DNA from: Halodurantibacterium flavum
GTDB taxonomy: Bacteria; Pseudomonadota; Alphaproteobacteria; Rhodobacterales; Rhodobacteraceae
Assembly (NCBI RefSeq): GCF_042681825.1
Contig: NZ_JBHUGH010000005.1
Span: 62,001 to 126,000, forward strand
Length of the DNA stretch: 64,000 nt
Direction of reading: 5' to 3'
The translations under genes and the position numbers were made by a program. Under the pieces are notes generated by a model. The model was not told the DNA's origin, searched no databases, and worked only from the letters and a program-made list of their open reading frames with translations. Positions 26,920-35,438 of this stretch are shown here, piece after piece (the stretch's first letter is position 1; each line of letters opens with the position of its first letter).

Positions 26920-28173
26920 CTATGGCGAAAGTCCTTGCCTCGCATGCGGCGATCTGAGTGGGGGCACGATGCCGAGCCGCTCAAGGGTCCTGTGCAGCAG
27001 AGCGAGCGCCCCCAGCCCCGTCACCGACACGACAAGCACGGCACCAAGCGCCCAGGTCATCGACCAGGCGGCGGCGGCCCAGGCGAACAGGAAGGGTGAA
27101 GCCGCCCCCAGCACATTCCGGATCGCCGCCAGCCGCCCCAACCGGAGCCCGAGGCCCGATGCGCCGAAAAGAGCGACAGGCACCGCGCCGCGCACGATGC
27201 TCGACAAACCTGCGCCCGCCCCGAGGATGGCGGCGAAGCCAAAGGCCACAGCCGGAGCCGGACCGGGCAGAAGCAACAGCATGATCGCGACAAGGATCGC
27301 GCCCGAGGAAAGAATGGCGACAAAGAGCGGGTGCCGGTTTCGCCACACCGTCGCATCCATGACGCGCACGACGACCTGAGCAGGCCCCATCACCATTGCC
27401 GCGATATAGGCGGCCTCTCCGATGTCGAGCGACCGCAAGATCTCGACCAGATGCACCGTGAGTGCCGATATGGCCATTCCGGTCAGCGCAAAGCCCGCCG
27501 CCAGCAGTTGAAACGCGCGCAGCGCAAGGGCCGTGCTCATGACAGGCGGGGATGGCGGCTGCGATCGCAGGGAAGCACCGGTTGGCGAGGCGGGTGCCTT
27601 TGCCACGGGCAAGGCGGTCGCCCGGAAATGGAGGCCGGCGCAGAGGATATGCGCCGCAGCAAAGACCAGCTGCGTTCCGCGCCAGCCAAGATCCTCCACA
27701 AGAAACCCGCTGAGGGGCCAGAAGATCGTCGAGGCGAACCCTGCGATAAGGGTCAGCCGCGTGATGGATTTTCGCGTATCCTCAGGACGCTTTTGCGCCA
27801 GCATGGCAAAGGCCGCATCATAAAGGACGGCAAAGCTGAAAAGCTCGATCAGGATCGTGAGACCACCGAAGACATAGATGTTGGGCGAGAACGCCAGCAG
27901 CGTCAGCAGCAGCGCCATGCCGAGGCTGCCTGCGGTCATGACGCGCCCCGCGCCGACCCGGTCGAGCATTCCCCCCAGAACAGGCGCCGCAAACCCGCCC
28001 AGCAACAGGCCCACCGAAAAAAGACCGAAGAGGAACGGCTCGCTTACCCCGAATTCTTGCGCGACGGCGGGGGCAAGTATCGGAAAGGCATAATAGATCG
28101 TGCCGTAGCCGATGATCTGCGTGAAGCCGAGTGCGGCAACAAGGGGAAGTTTGTGGGGCATGGAGGCGCGCAT
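26920..28173 (-). CDS. MFS transporter of the arsenic-type operon (ArsK-like)
   Basis: 417 aa, twelve predicted membrane helices. The N-terminus (KLPLVAALGFTQIIGYGTIYYAFPILAPAVAQEFGV) is typical of MFS proteins found in ars operons and named ArsK, which export arsenite and related metalloids; the assignment rests on this resemblance and on its position between arsR and acr3. ATG 28173 is chosen because the 19 residues upstream of it (from 28230) are hydrophilic and unlike the family. The gap to acr3 is 120 bp. Confidence 0.75.
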   Translation of the reverse strand: MRASMPHKLPLVAALGFTQIIGYGTIYYAFPILAPAVAQEFGVSEPFLFGLFSVGLLLGGFAAPVLGGMLDRVGAGRVMTAGSLGMALLLTLLAFSPNIYVFGGLTILIELFSFAVLYDAAFAMLAQKRPEDTRKSITRLTLIAGFASTIFWPLSGFLVEDLGWRGTQLVFAAAHILCAGLHFRATALPVAKAPASPTGASLRSQPPSPPVMSTALALRAFQLLAAGFALTGMAISALTVHLVEILRSLDIGEAAYIAAMVMGPAQVVVRVMDATVWRNRHPLFVAILSSGAILVAIMLLLLPGPAPAVAFGFAAILGAGAGLSSIVRGAVPVALFGASGLGLRLGRLAAIRNVLGAASPFLFAWAAAAWSMTWALGAVLVVSVTGLGALALLHRTLERLGIVPPLRSPHARQGLSP

Positions 28174-28354
28174 CGGGAAGGTGCCTTGTTCAATCTGGCG
28201 GGTGTTCTGGCGATCTGCCGCCCCGGGCAAAGCCTTGCGGTTCAGGCATCTCTTCAGCCTTCCCGGTCCGACGCAGATACATGAATGTGGGCGGCGAAGA
28301 CCGCCGGACCCCCGGCTTGTCTGCCGCCCGGAAGACGCAAAGGCATCGCCGGTG

Positions 28355-28672
28355 TCATGTCGTCTCTTTCAGGGAAAGGCTCGGCACGCCCGAACAGCAT
28401 TCGGATGTCAGGAACGCCACCAGACGCTTCATCGCCGTGTAATCCACCCGATTGAATACTTCCCGCCCCTGCCTGTCCTGCACGACCAGCCCCGCATCGA
28501 CCAGCGCCGACAAGTGATGCGCGAGTGTCGAGGGCGCGAGCCCAAGGTGTTCACCGATATCGCCGACGCGAAGCCCCGCCTCTCCCGCCTTCACCAGCAG
28601 GCGAAAGATCGCGAGACGGGCATCATGTCCAAGGGCGGCAAGCGCACGGGCGTGAGGGCTGGTCACTGTCAT
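28355..28672 (-). CDS. arsR: ArsR-family metalloregulator with C-terminal Cys-Cys
   Basis: 105 aa winged-helix repressor: ARALAALGHDARLAIFRLLVKAG, recognition region LGLAPSTLAHHLSALVDAGLVV, and wing RQGREVFNRVDY. The C-terminal SECCSG gives adjacent cysteines, as in the C-terminal As(III) site of the Acidithiobacillus ferrooxidans-type ArsR (which also has a third Cys not seen here). It should repress the arsR-MFS-acr3 set until As(III) binds. A 16-bp imperfect palindrome lies 17 bp upstream of its ATG (28689-28704). Confidence 0.9.
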   Translation of the reverse strand: MTVTSPHARALAALGHDARLAIFRLLVKAGEAGLRVGDIGEHLGLAPSTLAHHLSALVDAGLVVQDRQGREVFNRVDYTAMKRLVAFLTSECCSGVPSLSLKETT

Positions 28673-28688
28673 GCGGCGAGTTATGACT

Positions 28689-28704
28689 ACAATACTAGTT
28701 TTGT
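28689..28704. promoter_or_regulatory. Probable ArsR operator
   Basis: ACAATACTAGTTTTGT is a dyad matching its own reverse complement at 14 of 16 bases. It is centred ~24 bp upstream of the arsR start codon in an AT-rich stretch, the expected place for autoregulation. Confidence 0.6.
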
Positions 28705-29234
28705 AAATGATTCTGACACGGCACCGTCTGACCATGGCGGCGCAGCCAGAGGCGCCGTCACAGCCCGCTGTGGAAGGGCATTGTCGTTAACCGCGAAACC
28801 GCGGTGGCCGCAGAAACCGGCGACCGAGATCAGCACCGGTGCAAGCTGCTGACAGCGCCAGACCGCTAGCGCAATAGACGACCGCACCCGAGGCGCCTCC
28901 CGCGATAGTTTTTGCTTCGATCACGTCCAGGATGTCGAACAGTTCGGTGTTGCGCTGCGTCGTCCGCACTTCAAAGGTAAAATTGGCTCGTGCAGCGCTT
29001 TTTCAGGTGCGCGTTGGCGCGCCGTAGATCGACGCAAGGGAGCCCAAAGTGTCGCATGCTACACCTTACACCAAACACCAATGACCGCAAACGGCAGAAA
29101 GCCATCATCGGACGTGCCAAGTCGGCCCCTTGCTGGCATTCAATGCGGAAACTGAGGGTGCATCGCAGCTTCTCCTAAGCTGACATTTTTCATCTCAACA
29201 CCTTCGTTGGCTCAGCAGGCCCATTTGGCGACAG
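28705..29234. other. ~530-bp gene-poor stretch with decayed sequence
   Basis: GC falls from left to right. The minus strand keeps a 60-codon open frame (28787-28969) containing TELFDILDVIEAKTIAGG with no recognised family and no good start context, so I treat it as a possible fragment. No RNA gene, terminator or transposase remnant is recognised. Confidence 0.4.
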
Positions 29235-30677
29235 TCAAAACCTCGCTAGTGCCCCTACGCGATATGAAACAATGGCCTTTGCGCCATCGTTGATAAAGAG
29301 CTTTAGACTCATTATTCGTGTTGTTGGATCTCGGTGGATGTGATCGAAGCTGCGTTTCAACAATTTCCATACATCTAAGATAGAGAGCCTATTGCCCTGA
29401 CAAGGGATCGAAAACTGATGCCTAGTTATTAAATTGGCGCGAAAACGCTCAAAGCTGCATCGAACAAATTTAATTGGCCTATTCACTTCAATTTCTCCTT
29501 TGGCCGTATATGCCCAAACATCAAAATCTATGGTGAATAGCTCTAGGTCTCGACCTCTGTGGACTGCCTCAAACCTAACAGTGTCAGCAAGCTGACCGGC
29601 TTTTTCACACTCTTCCATTGCGTGCGTGACCGTGTTTACACACAGCAGGCTAGAGACAACCGTTGTCGGGTAGCTCATGTTCAGTTCTAGCGCGGGTTCG
29701 TTTTTCACGCGATGGGTTGTGAGTTTGATGCTGATTTCATTGCCACTGCTGACCGATTGCTTCCTGAACTCTTCCAGTGAAGCGGGGGCATATATTTCTT
29801 CCAGAGATTCCTTGATGACGATGTCGTGTACCACGGCAGCCAAGAAACGTGCCTCGCCTTTGTGCTTATCTTGCTGATTAGGGTCCCATCGGTTATGGCT
29901 CTTGAGAGAATGATGCCGCAGCTTGCCGCGAAGCGAGACAAGTGCTTTGATTTTATCCCGAACATTGGCGCAAGAGTTGAACAAATCGAGCTTTTCATCT
30001 TTGCGGGCTTGGTTCGCCTTTGTGAGCTCGGCAGCATTCTTCTCGATGCATGAACAAAGTTCTGGGTTTCGTGATAGCAGTTCAACCTGTTGAGCCGTTG
30101 TTGTTTTTCCGTCGCAGTATCGTGTTTCCAAAAACAAGAACATGTTGTTATAGGCGTCTACATACCGACCAGCTTCAAATGCGAGCCGACCTTCACGGTA
30201 ATGGGATGTCGACTCTATTCGATGATCCGGAATCGGATCAGCGCAGAATGCCCTACCAAACTGTTCAAAATCGCACGAAGAATTCAGGGCTTGATCATAG
30301 CTAGTCTTGATAGATTTTAAGTGGATGCGGGACTCTTCGTCTGTACTCTCAGCACGAAACCGCATCTCAAAATTGTCATAGTCCAAGTCAATAATCTGAA
30401 CTCCGCTCACAATTGCCTGCCAGTTCATGATCCTTTTTCTGGCTAAGGCAGCATAGCCACCATCACTTGTTTTTAGAATCGCTCTTCTGTTTTCATTACT
30501 AGGCGCTGTAAAACTTGGCGCATGGTCGCTACTAACGCCGGAAAATGACAGGCACACTCTCTTTAAGATACTGCCTTCTCGTTCCAAGAAGAAGGTCATG
30601 TTATCGCGCTTGAGGGGCCAACCCTCCATAACCTCGACATAATTCCTCACGTCAAAGGCAAACGTAATTATCATGCG
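29235..30677 (-). CDS. Orphan 480-aa protein of unknown function on a low-GC segment; central HEPN-like motif
   Basis: I cannot name this protein with confidence. GC and codon use (many AAA, TTT, ATT) are clearly lower than in all neighbours, indicating transfer. Residues ~1-170 look beta-rich. A helical middle (YNNMFLFLETRYCDGKT ... RDKIKALVSLRGKLRHHSLKS) carries an R-x4-H motif as in HEPN domains, and resembles proteins annotated as MauJ. The C-terminal ~150 aa are again beta-rich. It has no signal peptide or membrane helix. ATG 30677 with AAGGGAT upstream is preferred; the open frame extends to 30782. It is monocistronic, and a role in defence or RNA handling is only a guess. Confidence 0.7.
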   Translation of the reverse strand, partial: RMIITFAFDVRNYVEVMEGWPLKRDNMTFFLEREGSILKRVCLSFSGVSSDHAPSFTAPSNENRRAILKTSDGGYAALARKRIMNWQAIVSGVQIIDLDYDNFEMRFRAESTDEESRIHLKSIKTSYDQALNSSCDFEQFGRAFCADPIPDHRIESTSHYREGRLAFEAGRYVDAYNNMFLFLETRYCDGKTTTAQQVELLSRNPELCSCIEKNAAELTKANQARKDEKLDLFNSCANVRDKIKALVSLRGKLRHHSLKSHNRWDPNQQDKHKGEARFLAAVVHDIVIKESLEEIYAPASLEEFRKQSVSSGNEISIKLTTHRVKNEPALELNMSYPTTVVSSLLCVNTVTHAMEECEKAGQLADTVRFEAVHRGRDLELFTIDFDVWAYTAKGEIEVNRPIKFVRCSFERFRANLITRHQFSIPCQGNRLSILDVWKLLKRSFDHIHRDPTTRIMSLKLFINDGAKAIVSYRVGALARF

Positions 30678-30898
30678 ATAAATCCCTTGCTCTCTACACC
30701 TTAACCCTTGGTCATTGGTGAATACAAGGAGTATGTAGCGGAGCTTAAGGCCCCAAAACTCAACGACCGCTCCGTCCCGCATTGCAGACGGTCAGGCAAG
30801 CCGAGTCCGTCCGCAATTGCGGCGGCTGGTCACTCTCTACATCCATGCGGGGTTCGCTCCAACTCCGTGGATCTGTGCGATCAAGCCCTCGGCCCCCT

Positions 30899-31278
30899 TC
30901 AGTGAAAATCCCGGCCGGGAAAAGGAGCTTTGCCTGTTCCCGGGGGTGACGGGCGCTGCGGACGCTGCCTTGCACGGGGCGGATGATCTCGTCGACGCGT
31001 TTCCAGACGACGATGTTGGAGACGCCGGTCTCATTCTCGAGGGTCAGGAAGATCACGCCCGAGGCGGTCCCGGGACGCTGACGGGTGATGACCAGCCCGG
31101 CGACCGCCACGTGCCCGGAAGCCTGCGGCAGATCGCCATGGGCGAGAATGCGCCCCAGTCTTGGGCGCAGCAGTTCCATGGGATGGGCGCGCAGCGACAG
31201 ACGCAGCGAGGGGTAATCCTCGACCGTTTCCTCGCCCGGCGTCATGGCCGGCAGGGTGACGGGAGCGCGGCCGTTCAT
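30899..31278 (-). pseudogene. dnaE2: Remnant of error-prone DNA polymerase DnaE2 (C-terminal OB-fold part)
   Basis: The minus strand reads MTPGEETVEDYPSLRLSLRAHP, then VAVAGLVITRQRPGTASGVIFLTLENETG and VSNIVVWKRVDEIIRP, which is the C-terminal region of DnaE2 (usual length over 1000 aa). After RPV the frame shifts: another frame ends PGRDFH-stop at 30899-30901, close to the RDFH end usual for DnaE2. The ~900 N-terminal residues, with the polymerase active site, are absent, and the DMT transporter lies directly upstream. So this is a 5'-deleted, frameshifted relic. The original frame runs on open to 30760. Confidence 0.8.
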
Positions 31279-31409
31279 CGAAGCCTTAGTTCACGATATT
31301 GGCGCGTGCTACTAGATCAATGCGCTAGCCGGGTTTAGAACAATCGAGTGGAATGACGCGCTGACGGGACGCCTGGGGGCGCGGCTTGGGGCGCGGTGGG
31401 AGGAAAATC

Positions 31410-32327
31410 ATGGCCATAGTGAAACCGGCGCCTGCGCCTACGGATGTGCTGCGCGCTGCGCTCTGGATGTTCGGATCGGTCCTGTCGTTTTCCTCGATGG
31501 CGGTGGCGGCGCGGGCGCTTTCGGCCGACTTCGATACGTTCGAGATGATGCTCTATCGCTCGATCATCGGAATCGGCATCGTGCTGGTCGCCGCCTGGAT
31601 CGCGGGCACCCTGCGCGAGATCACGACCGAGGCTTTCGGGCTTCAGGTCGTGCGCAACGTGAGCCACTTCACCGGGCAGAACCTGTGGTTTTTCGCGGTG
31701 ACGGTGCTGCCGCTGGCGCAGGTGGTGGCGCTCGAATTCACGTCGCCGCTCTGGGTCATCATTCTGGCGCCGCTGTTTCTGGGGGAAAAGGTGACGGCGC
31801 TGCGCGTGGGTGCGGCGGCGCTGGGATTCGTCGGCATCCTGATCGTCGCGCGCCCGGATTTCGGGAATGTGGATGTGGGCGTCATGGCGGCGGCGGGGGC
31901 GGCGATCGGCTTTGCCGGATCGGCGGTCTTTACCAAGGTCCTGACGCAGCGCGTGACGATCACCGCGATTCTCTTCTGGCTCGTGACGCTGCAGGCGATC
32001 TTTGCGCTGGTCATCTCGGGGGCCGATGGCGACATCACCTGGCCGCGGGCGGAAAACTGGCCCTGGATCGGGGTGATCGGGACGGCGGGTCTTGTCGCGC
32101 ATTTCTGCCTGACGCGCGCCCTTGGCCATGCGCCGGCGCTTGTCGTGCTGCCGCTCGATTTCGTCCGCCTGCCGCTGATCGCGCTGATCGGCGTCCTGCT
32201 TTACGCCGAGGCGCTGGAATGGCCCGTGGCGCTCGGGGCGGCCGTTATCCTGGGCGCGAACTTCATCAACATCTGGGCAGAATCGCGACGCACCAAAATG
32301 GGCAAAAAAATCGTGACGTCACCATGA
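31410..32327 (+). CDS. DMT superfamily (EamA) transporter
   Basis: 305 aa with ten predicted helices in two EamA repeats (LRAALWMFGSVLSFSSMAVAARAL and the second half beginning near AAGAAIGFAGSAVFTKVL). EamA proteins usually export amino acids or other metabolites across the inner membrane; the substrate is unknown. ATG 31410 has GGGAGGA upstream. It stands alone between the dnaE2 relic and the FadL-type gene. Confidence 0.9.
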   Translation: MAIVKPAPAPTDVLRAALWMFGSVLSFSSMAVAARALSADFDTFEMMLYRSIIGIGIVLVAAWIAGTLREITTEAFGLQVVRNVSHFTGQNLWFFAVTVLPLAQVVALEFTSPLWVIILAPLFLGEKVTALRVGAAALGFVGILIVARPDFGNVDVGVMAAAGAAIGFAGSAVFTKVLTQRVTITAILFWLVTLQAIFALVISGADGDITWPRAENWPWIGVIGTAGLVAHFCLTRALGHAPALVVLPLDFVRLPLIALIGVLLYAEALEWPVALGAAVILGANFINIWAESRRTKMGKKIVTSP

Positions 32328-32346
32328 AACTGACGTCGGGTCACGT

Positions 32347-32376
32347 TTGACGCGGCGGAACGACGCACCCTAGGCT
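32347..32376 (+). promoter_or_regulatory. Likely promoter of the FadL-type porin gene
   Basis: TTGACG (32347-32352), 18-bp spacer, TAGGCT (32371-32376), about 38 nt upstream of the ATG. An A-rich leader follows. Confidence 0.5.
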
Positions 32377-32414
32377 GAGTGTATAAAAAAAACGCTCTGT
32401 AGGAAAAAACAACC

Positions 32415-33497
32415 ATGAAAATAGCATTGGCTTCGGCCGGGGCGTTTGCGCTCTCGGCGACGGCTGCGCTGGCGACCGTGGAACGGTCGTCCCAGTCGGT
32501 AGGCATCCTGTTCGAGGAGGGTCGTTACCTCGAATTCGGGCTGACGCATGTGAACCCCTCGGTCAGCGGCAGCGTGGCGGGCGGCCTGCTGGAAAGCGGC
32601 GACATGACGCGGTCCTACACCTCGCTGTCCTTTGCGTTCAAGACGCCGCTGACGCCGGATCTCGACCTTGCGGTCATCGTCGATGAACCCATCGGCGCCG
32701 ATGTCCGCTATCCGACCGGCACGGGTTATCCGATCGCAGGCTCGAACGCCGAGGTGAACAGCATCGGCGTCACCGGCATCCTGCGCTACCGCATCAACCC
32801 GAACATGAGCGTCTATGGTGGCCTGCGCGCCGTCCGCACCAACGGCGAGGTCGAACTCTTCCTGCCCGGCCCCGCGCAATATACCATGAGCGTGGATGAC
32901 GACGTGGCCTTCGGCTGGCTGATCGGTGCCGCCTACGAGATCCCGCAATATGCGGCGCGGGTGGCGCTGACCTACAATTCGCGCATCAAGCATGAGTTCA
33001 ACGCGACCGAGACCTTCGTCGGCCTCGCTCAGCTGGAAACCACCTTTGAAACCGTCATCCCGGAATCGGTGAACCTCGAATTCCAGACCGGTATCGCGCC
33101 CGACACGCTGCTGATGGGCGGGGTGCGCTGGGTGAAATGGACAGATTTCGACATCACGCCCCCGTTCTATGAATCGCAGACCGGCGGCACGCTGGTCGAA
33201 TACAACACCGAGGCCGTGACCTATTCGATCGGCCTGGGCCGGCGGTTCAACGAGAACTGGTCCGGCGCGATCATGGCGAGCTATACGACCGACGGCTTCT
33301 CGCCCACCTCGAACCTCGGCCCGACCGACGGGCAGAGCAGCATCGGCCTCGCCGTCACCTATACGCAGGACAATTTCAAGATCATCAGCGGCCTGCGCTA
33401 TATCGACCTCGGCGATGCGACCACGGTCAACCTGGGCGGGGACTTCAGCGGCAACCATGCTGTGGCGGCGGGCGTGCGCGTCGGCTACAGCTTCTGA
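32415..33497 (+). CDS. OmpP1/FadL-family outer membrane transporter
   Basis: 360 aa. A signal peptide (MKIALASAGAFALSATAALA) precedes a beta-barrel with repeated amphipathic strands (VTYSIGLGRRFNENWSGAIMASY, SSIGLAVTYTQDNF). It ends in Phe (GVRVGYSF), the usual signal for BAM insertion. FadL-type proteins move long-chain fatty acids or other hydrophobic compounds through the outer membrane. It is somewhat shorter than E. coli FadL (~420 aa). Single gene with its own promoter. Confidence 0.88.
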   Translation: MKIALASAGAFALSATAALATVERSSQSVGILFEEGRYLEFGLTHVNPSVSGSVAGGLLESGDMTRSYTSLSFAFKTPLTPDLDLAVIVDEPIGADVRYPTGTGYPIAGSNAEVNSIGVTGILRYRINPNMSVYGGLRAVRTNGEVELFLPGPAQYTMSVDDDVAFGWLIGAAYEIPQYAARVALTYNSRIKHEFNATETFVGLAQLETTFETVIPESVNLEFQTGIAPDTLLMGGVRWVKWTDFDITPPFYESQTGGTLVEYNTEAVTYSIGLGRRFNENWSGAIMASYTTDGFSPTSNLGPTDGQSSIGLAVTYTQDNFKIISGLRYIDLGDATTVNLGGDFSGNHAVAAGVRVGYSF

Positions 33498-33608
33498 AGG
33501 CTGACGGGCGGTGCGGGTCCCTTGGCAGGCCCGCATCCCGCCTGACCATCCCGCTTGACCGCGCGGCGGCGCTCTGCTTTGGCAGGGATAACGGCGGGCG
33601 GAGGCAGG

Positions 33609-34472
33609 ATGATCTACGGCAGTGGCAACGAATGGCGCAGCGCCCCGCAGAAACGCGTGGCGCTGTTCGGCATGTCGGGACTGGGCAAGACGCATGTCTC
33701 GGCCCTGTTGCGGGGGTCGGGGGACTGGTTCCACTATTCCATCGATTACCGCATCGGCACCCGCTACATGGGCGAACACATCGCCGACAACTTCAAGCGC
33801 GAGGCGATGAAGGTCCCGCTCTTGCGGGAATTGCTGATGTCGGATTCGGTCTGCATCTCCTCGAACATCACCTTCGACAATCTCGCGCCGCTCTCGACCT
33901 ATCTGGGCAAGCCGGGCGATCCGGCGCGGGGCGGCCTGCCCTTTGACGAATACATGAAGCGGCAGGACCAGCATCGCACGGCGGAAATGGCGGCGCTGCT
34001 CGACACGCCTCATTTCATCGAACGGGCGCAGGCGATCTATGGCTATCCGCATTTCGTCTGCGACACCGGCGGCTCGATCTGCGAGGTGGTGGACCCTGAA
34101 AACCCCGCCGACCCGGTGCTGACCGCCCTGTCGCGCAACCTGCTGATGGTCTGGATCGAAGGATCGGACACGCATACGGACGAGCTGATCCGCCGTTTCG
34201 ACAAGGCGCCGAAGCCGATGTATTACCAGCCCGACTTCCTTCACCGGACCTGGGCGCAGTATCTCGACCGGACCGGACTGCCCCCCGATGGCGTCGACCC
34301 CGACGCCTTTGTCCGCTGGGCCTATGCGCAGGCGCTGGCGCATCGGCAGCCGCGCTATGCCGCGATGGCGCGGAACTGGGGCATCAGCGTCACCGCCGGG
34401 GAAATCGCGCAGGTCACGACGGTGGCCGGGTTTGACGACCTGATCGCCGCGCGGCTCGACCAGCGGGGTTGA
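33609..34472 (+). CDS. P-loop ATPase-like protein, conserved hypothetical
   Basis: 287 aa. A Walker A motif GMSGLGKTH lies at residues ~24-32, followed by a conserved-looking block (WFHYSIDYRIGTRYMGEHIADNFKREAMKVPLL) and an FVCDTGGSICEVVDPE segment that could act as Walker B. I recognise the style of a Rhodobacteraceae-conserved ATPase but no named function. ATG 33609 follows GGAGGCAGG. It sits 49 nt ahead of metA and may be co-transcribed. Confidence 0.8.
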   Translation: MIYGSGNEWRSAPQKRVALFGMSGLGKTHVSALLRGSGDWFHYSIDYRIGTRYMGEHIADNFKREAMKVPLLRELLMSDSVCISSNITFDNLAPLSTYLGKPGDPARGGLPFDEYMKRQDQHRTAEMAALLDTPHFIERAQAIYGYPHFVCDTGGSICEVVDPENPADPVLTALSRNLLMVWIEGSDTHTDELIRRFDKAPKPMYYQPDFLHRTWAQYLDRTGLPPDGVDPDAFVRWAYAQALAHRQPRYAAMARNWGISVTAGEIAQVTTVAGFDDLIAARLDQRG

Positions 34473-34520
34473 GCCTGCCGCGAAACGGGCATATCTGCCG
34501 ATCCTTGAAAGGAAGAAGCC

Positions 34521-35438
34521 ATGCCCATCACCCTGCCCGAATCCCTCCCCGCCTTTGACGTGCTCTCGCGCGAGGGCGTGATGGTGATGTCGGATATCCG
34601 CGCCGCCCGGCAGGACATCCGGCCCTTGCGGATCGGGCTGCTGAACCTCATGCCGAAGAAGATCCAGACCGAGACGCAGTTCGCCCGGCTGATCGGCGCG
34701 ACGCCCTTGCAGATCGACCTGTCGCTGATCCGCATGACCGAGCATGAGACGAAGAACACGGCGGCCGAGCATATGGCCGAATTCTACCGCCCCTTTGCCG
34801 AGGTGCGCGAGGAACGCTTTGACGGGCTGATCATCACCGGCGCCCCGGTCGAACATCTGCCCTATGAGGCCGTGACCTACTGGGACGAACTGGCCGAGGT
34901 CTTTGCCTGGACCCAGACCCATGTTCATTCGACCTTCGGCGTCTGCTGGGGCGGGATGGCGATGATCAACCATTTCCACGGTGTGCAGAAACACCTGCTG
35001 GAGGACAAGGCCTTCGGCTGTTTCCGGCACCGCAACCTTGCCCCGGCCTCGCCCTATCTGCGGGGATTTTCCGACGACCTGCTGATCCCGGTCAGCCGCT
35101 GGACGGAAATCCGGCAGTCAGAGGTCGATGCCCGTCCGGGCCTGACGACGCTTCTGGGCAGCGATCAGGTCGGCCCCTGTCTGGTCGAGGATGCGGCGCA
35201 TCGCGCGCTCTATATCTTCAACCATCTCGAATATGACAGCGGCACGCTGAAAGAGGAATACGACCGCGACGTGGCGGCGGGCAAGGCGATCCGGGTGCCG
35301 GTCAACTATTATCCCGATGACGATCCCGCGAAGACGCCGATGAACCGCTGGCGCAGCCACGCGCATCTTCTATATGGCAACTGGATCAACGAGATATATC
35401 AGACCACGCCCTATGACCTCGCCGAAATCGGCCGCTAG
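34521..35438 (+). CDS. metA: MetA-type homoserine O-acyltransferase, predicted acetyl-CoA specific
   Basis: 305 aa. It acylates homoserine in methionine biosynthesis. The catalytic Cys is exactly residue 142 in TFGVCWGGMAM; MPITLPESLPAFDVL and LNLMPKKIQTETQF are the family N-terminus. Residue 111, which sets acyl specificity in this family, is Glu (ITGAPVEHLPYE), the state linked to acetyl-CoA use, as opposed to Gly in succinyl enzymes such as that of E. coli. A GAAAGGAAGA site precedes the ATG. Its last 26 nt overlap the next gene. No SAM-II riboswitch is evident in the short leader. Confidence 0.95.
   Translation: MPITLPESLPAFDVLSREGVMVMSDIRAARQDIRPLRIGLLNLMPKKIQTETQFARLIGATPLQIDLSLIRMTEHETKNTAAEHMAEFYRPFAEVREERFDGLIITGAPVEHLPYEAVTYWDELAEVFAWTQTHVHSTFGVCWGGMAMINHFHGVQKHLLEDKAFGCFRHRNLAPASPYLRGFSDDLLIPVSRWTEIRQSEVDARPGLTTLLGSDQVGPCLVEDAAHRALYIFNHLEYDSGTLKEEYDRDVAAGKAIRVPVNYYPDDDPAKTPMNRWRSHAHLLYGNWINEIYQTTPYDLAEIGR

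Noticed and set aside
28787..28969. 60-codon minus-strand frame with TELFDILDVIEAKTIAGG
   Set aside because: No start context or family match; kept only as a possible fragment in the intergenic note.
30817..31338. Plus-strand 173-codon frame over the dnaE2 remnant
   Set aside because: The DnaE2 similarity is on the minus strand; the plus frame shows no family signature.
34473..34520. SAM-II riboswitch before metA
   Set aside because: The 48-nt leader is too short and lacks the pseudoknot sequences.
32370..35030. 886-codon minus-strand open frame
   Set aside because: It is antisense to the FadL-type gene, the P-loop gene and metA, all with clear family signatures. GC-rich third positions keep such antisense frames open; similar cases are 46500-49094, 57853-60120 and 59939-61783.
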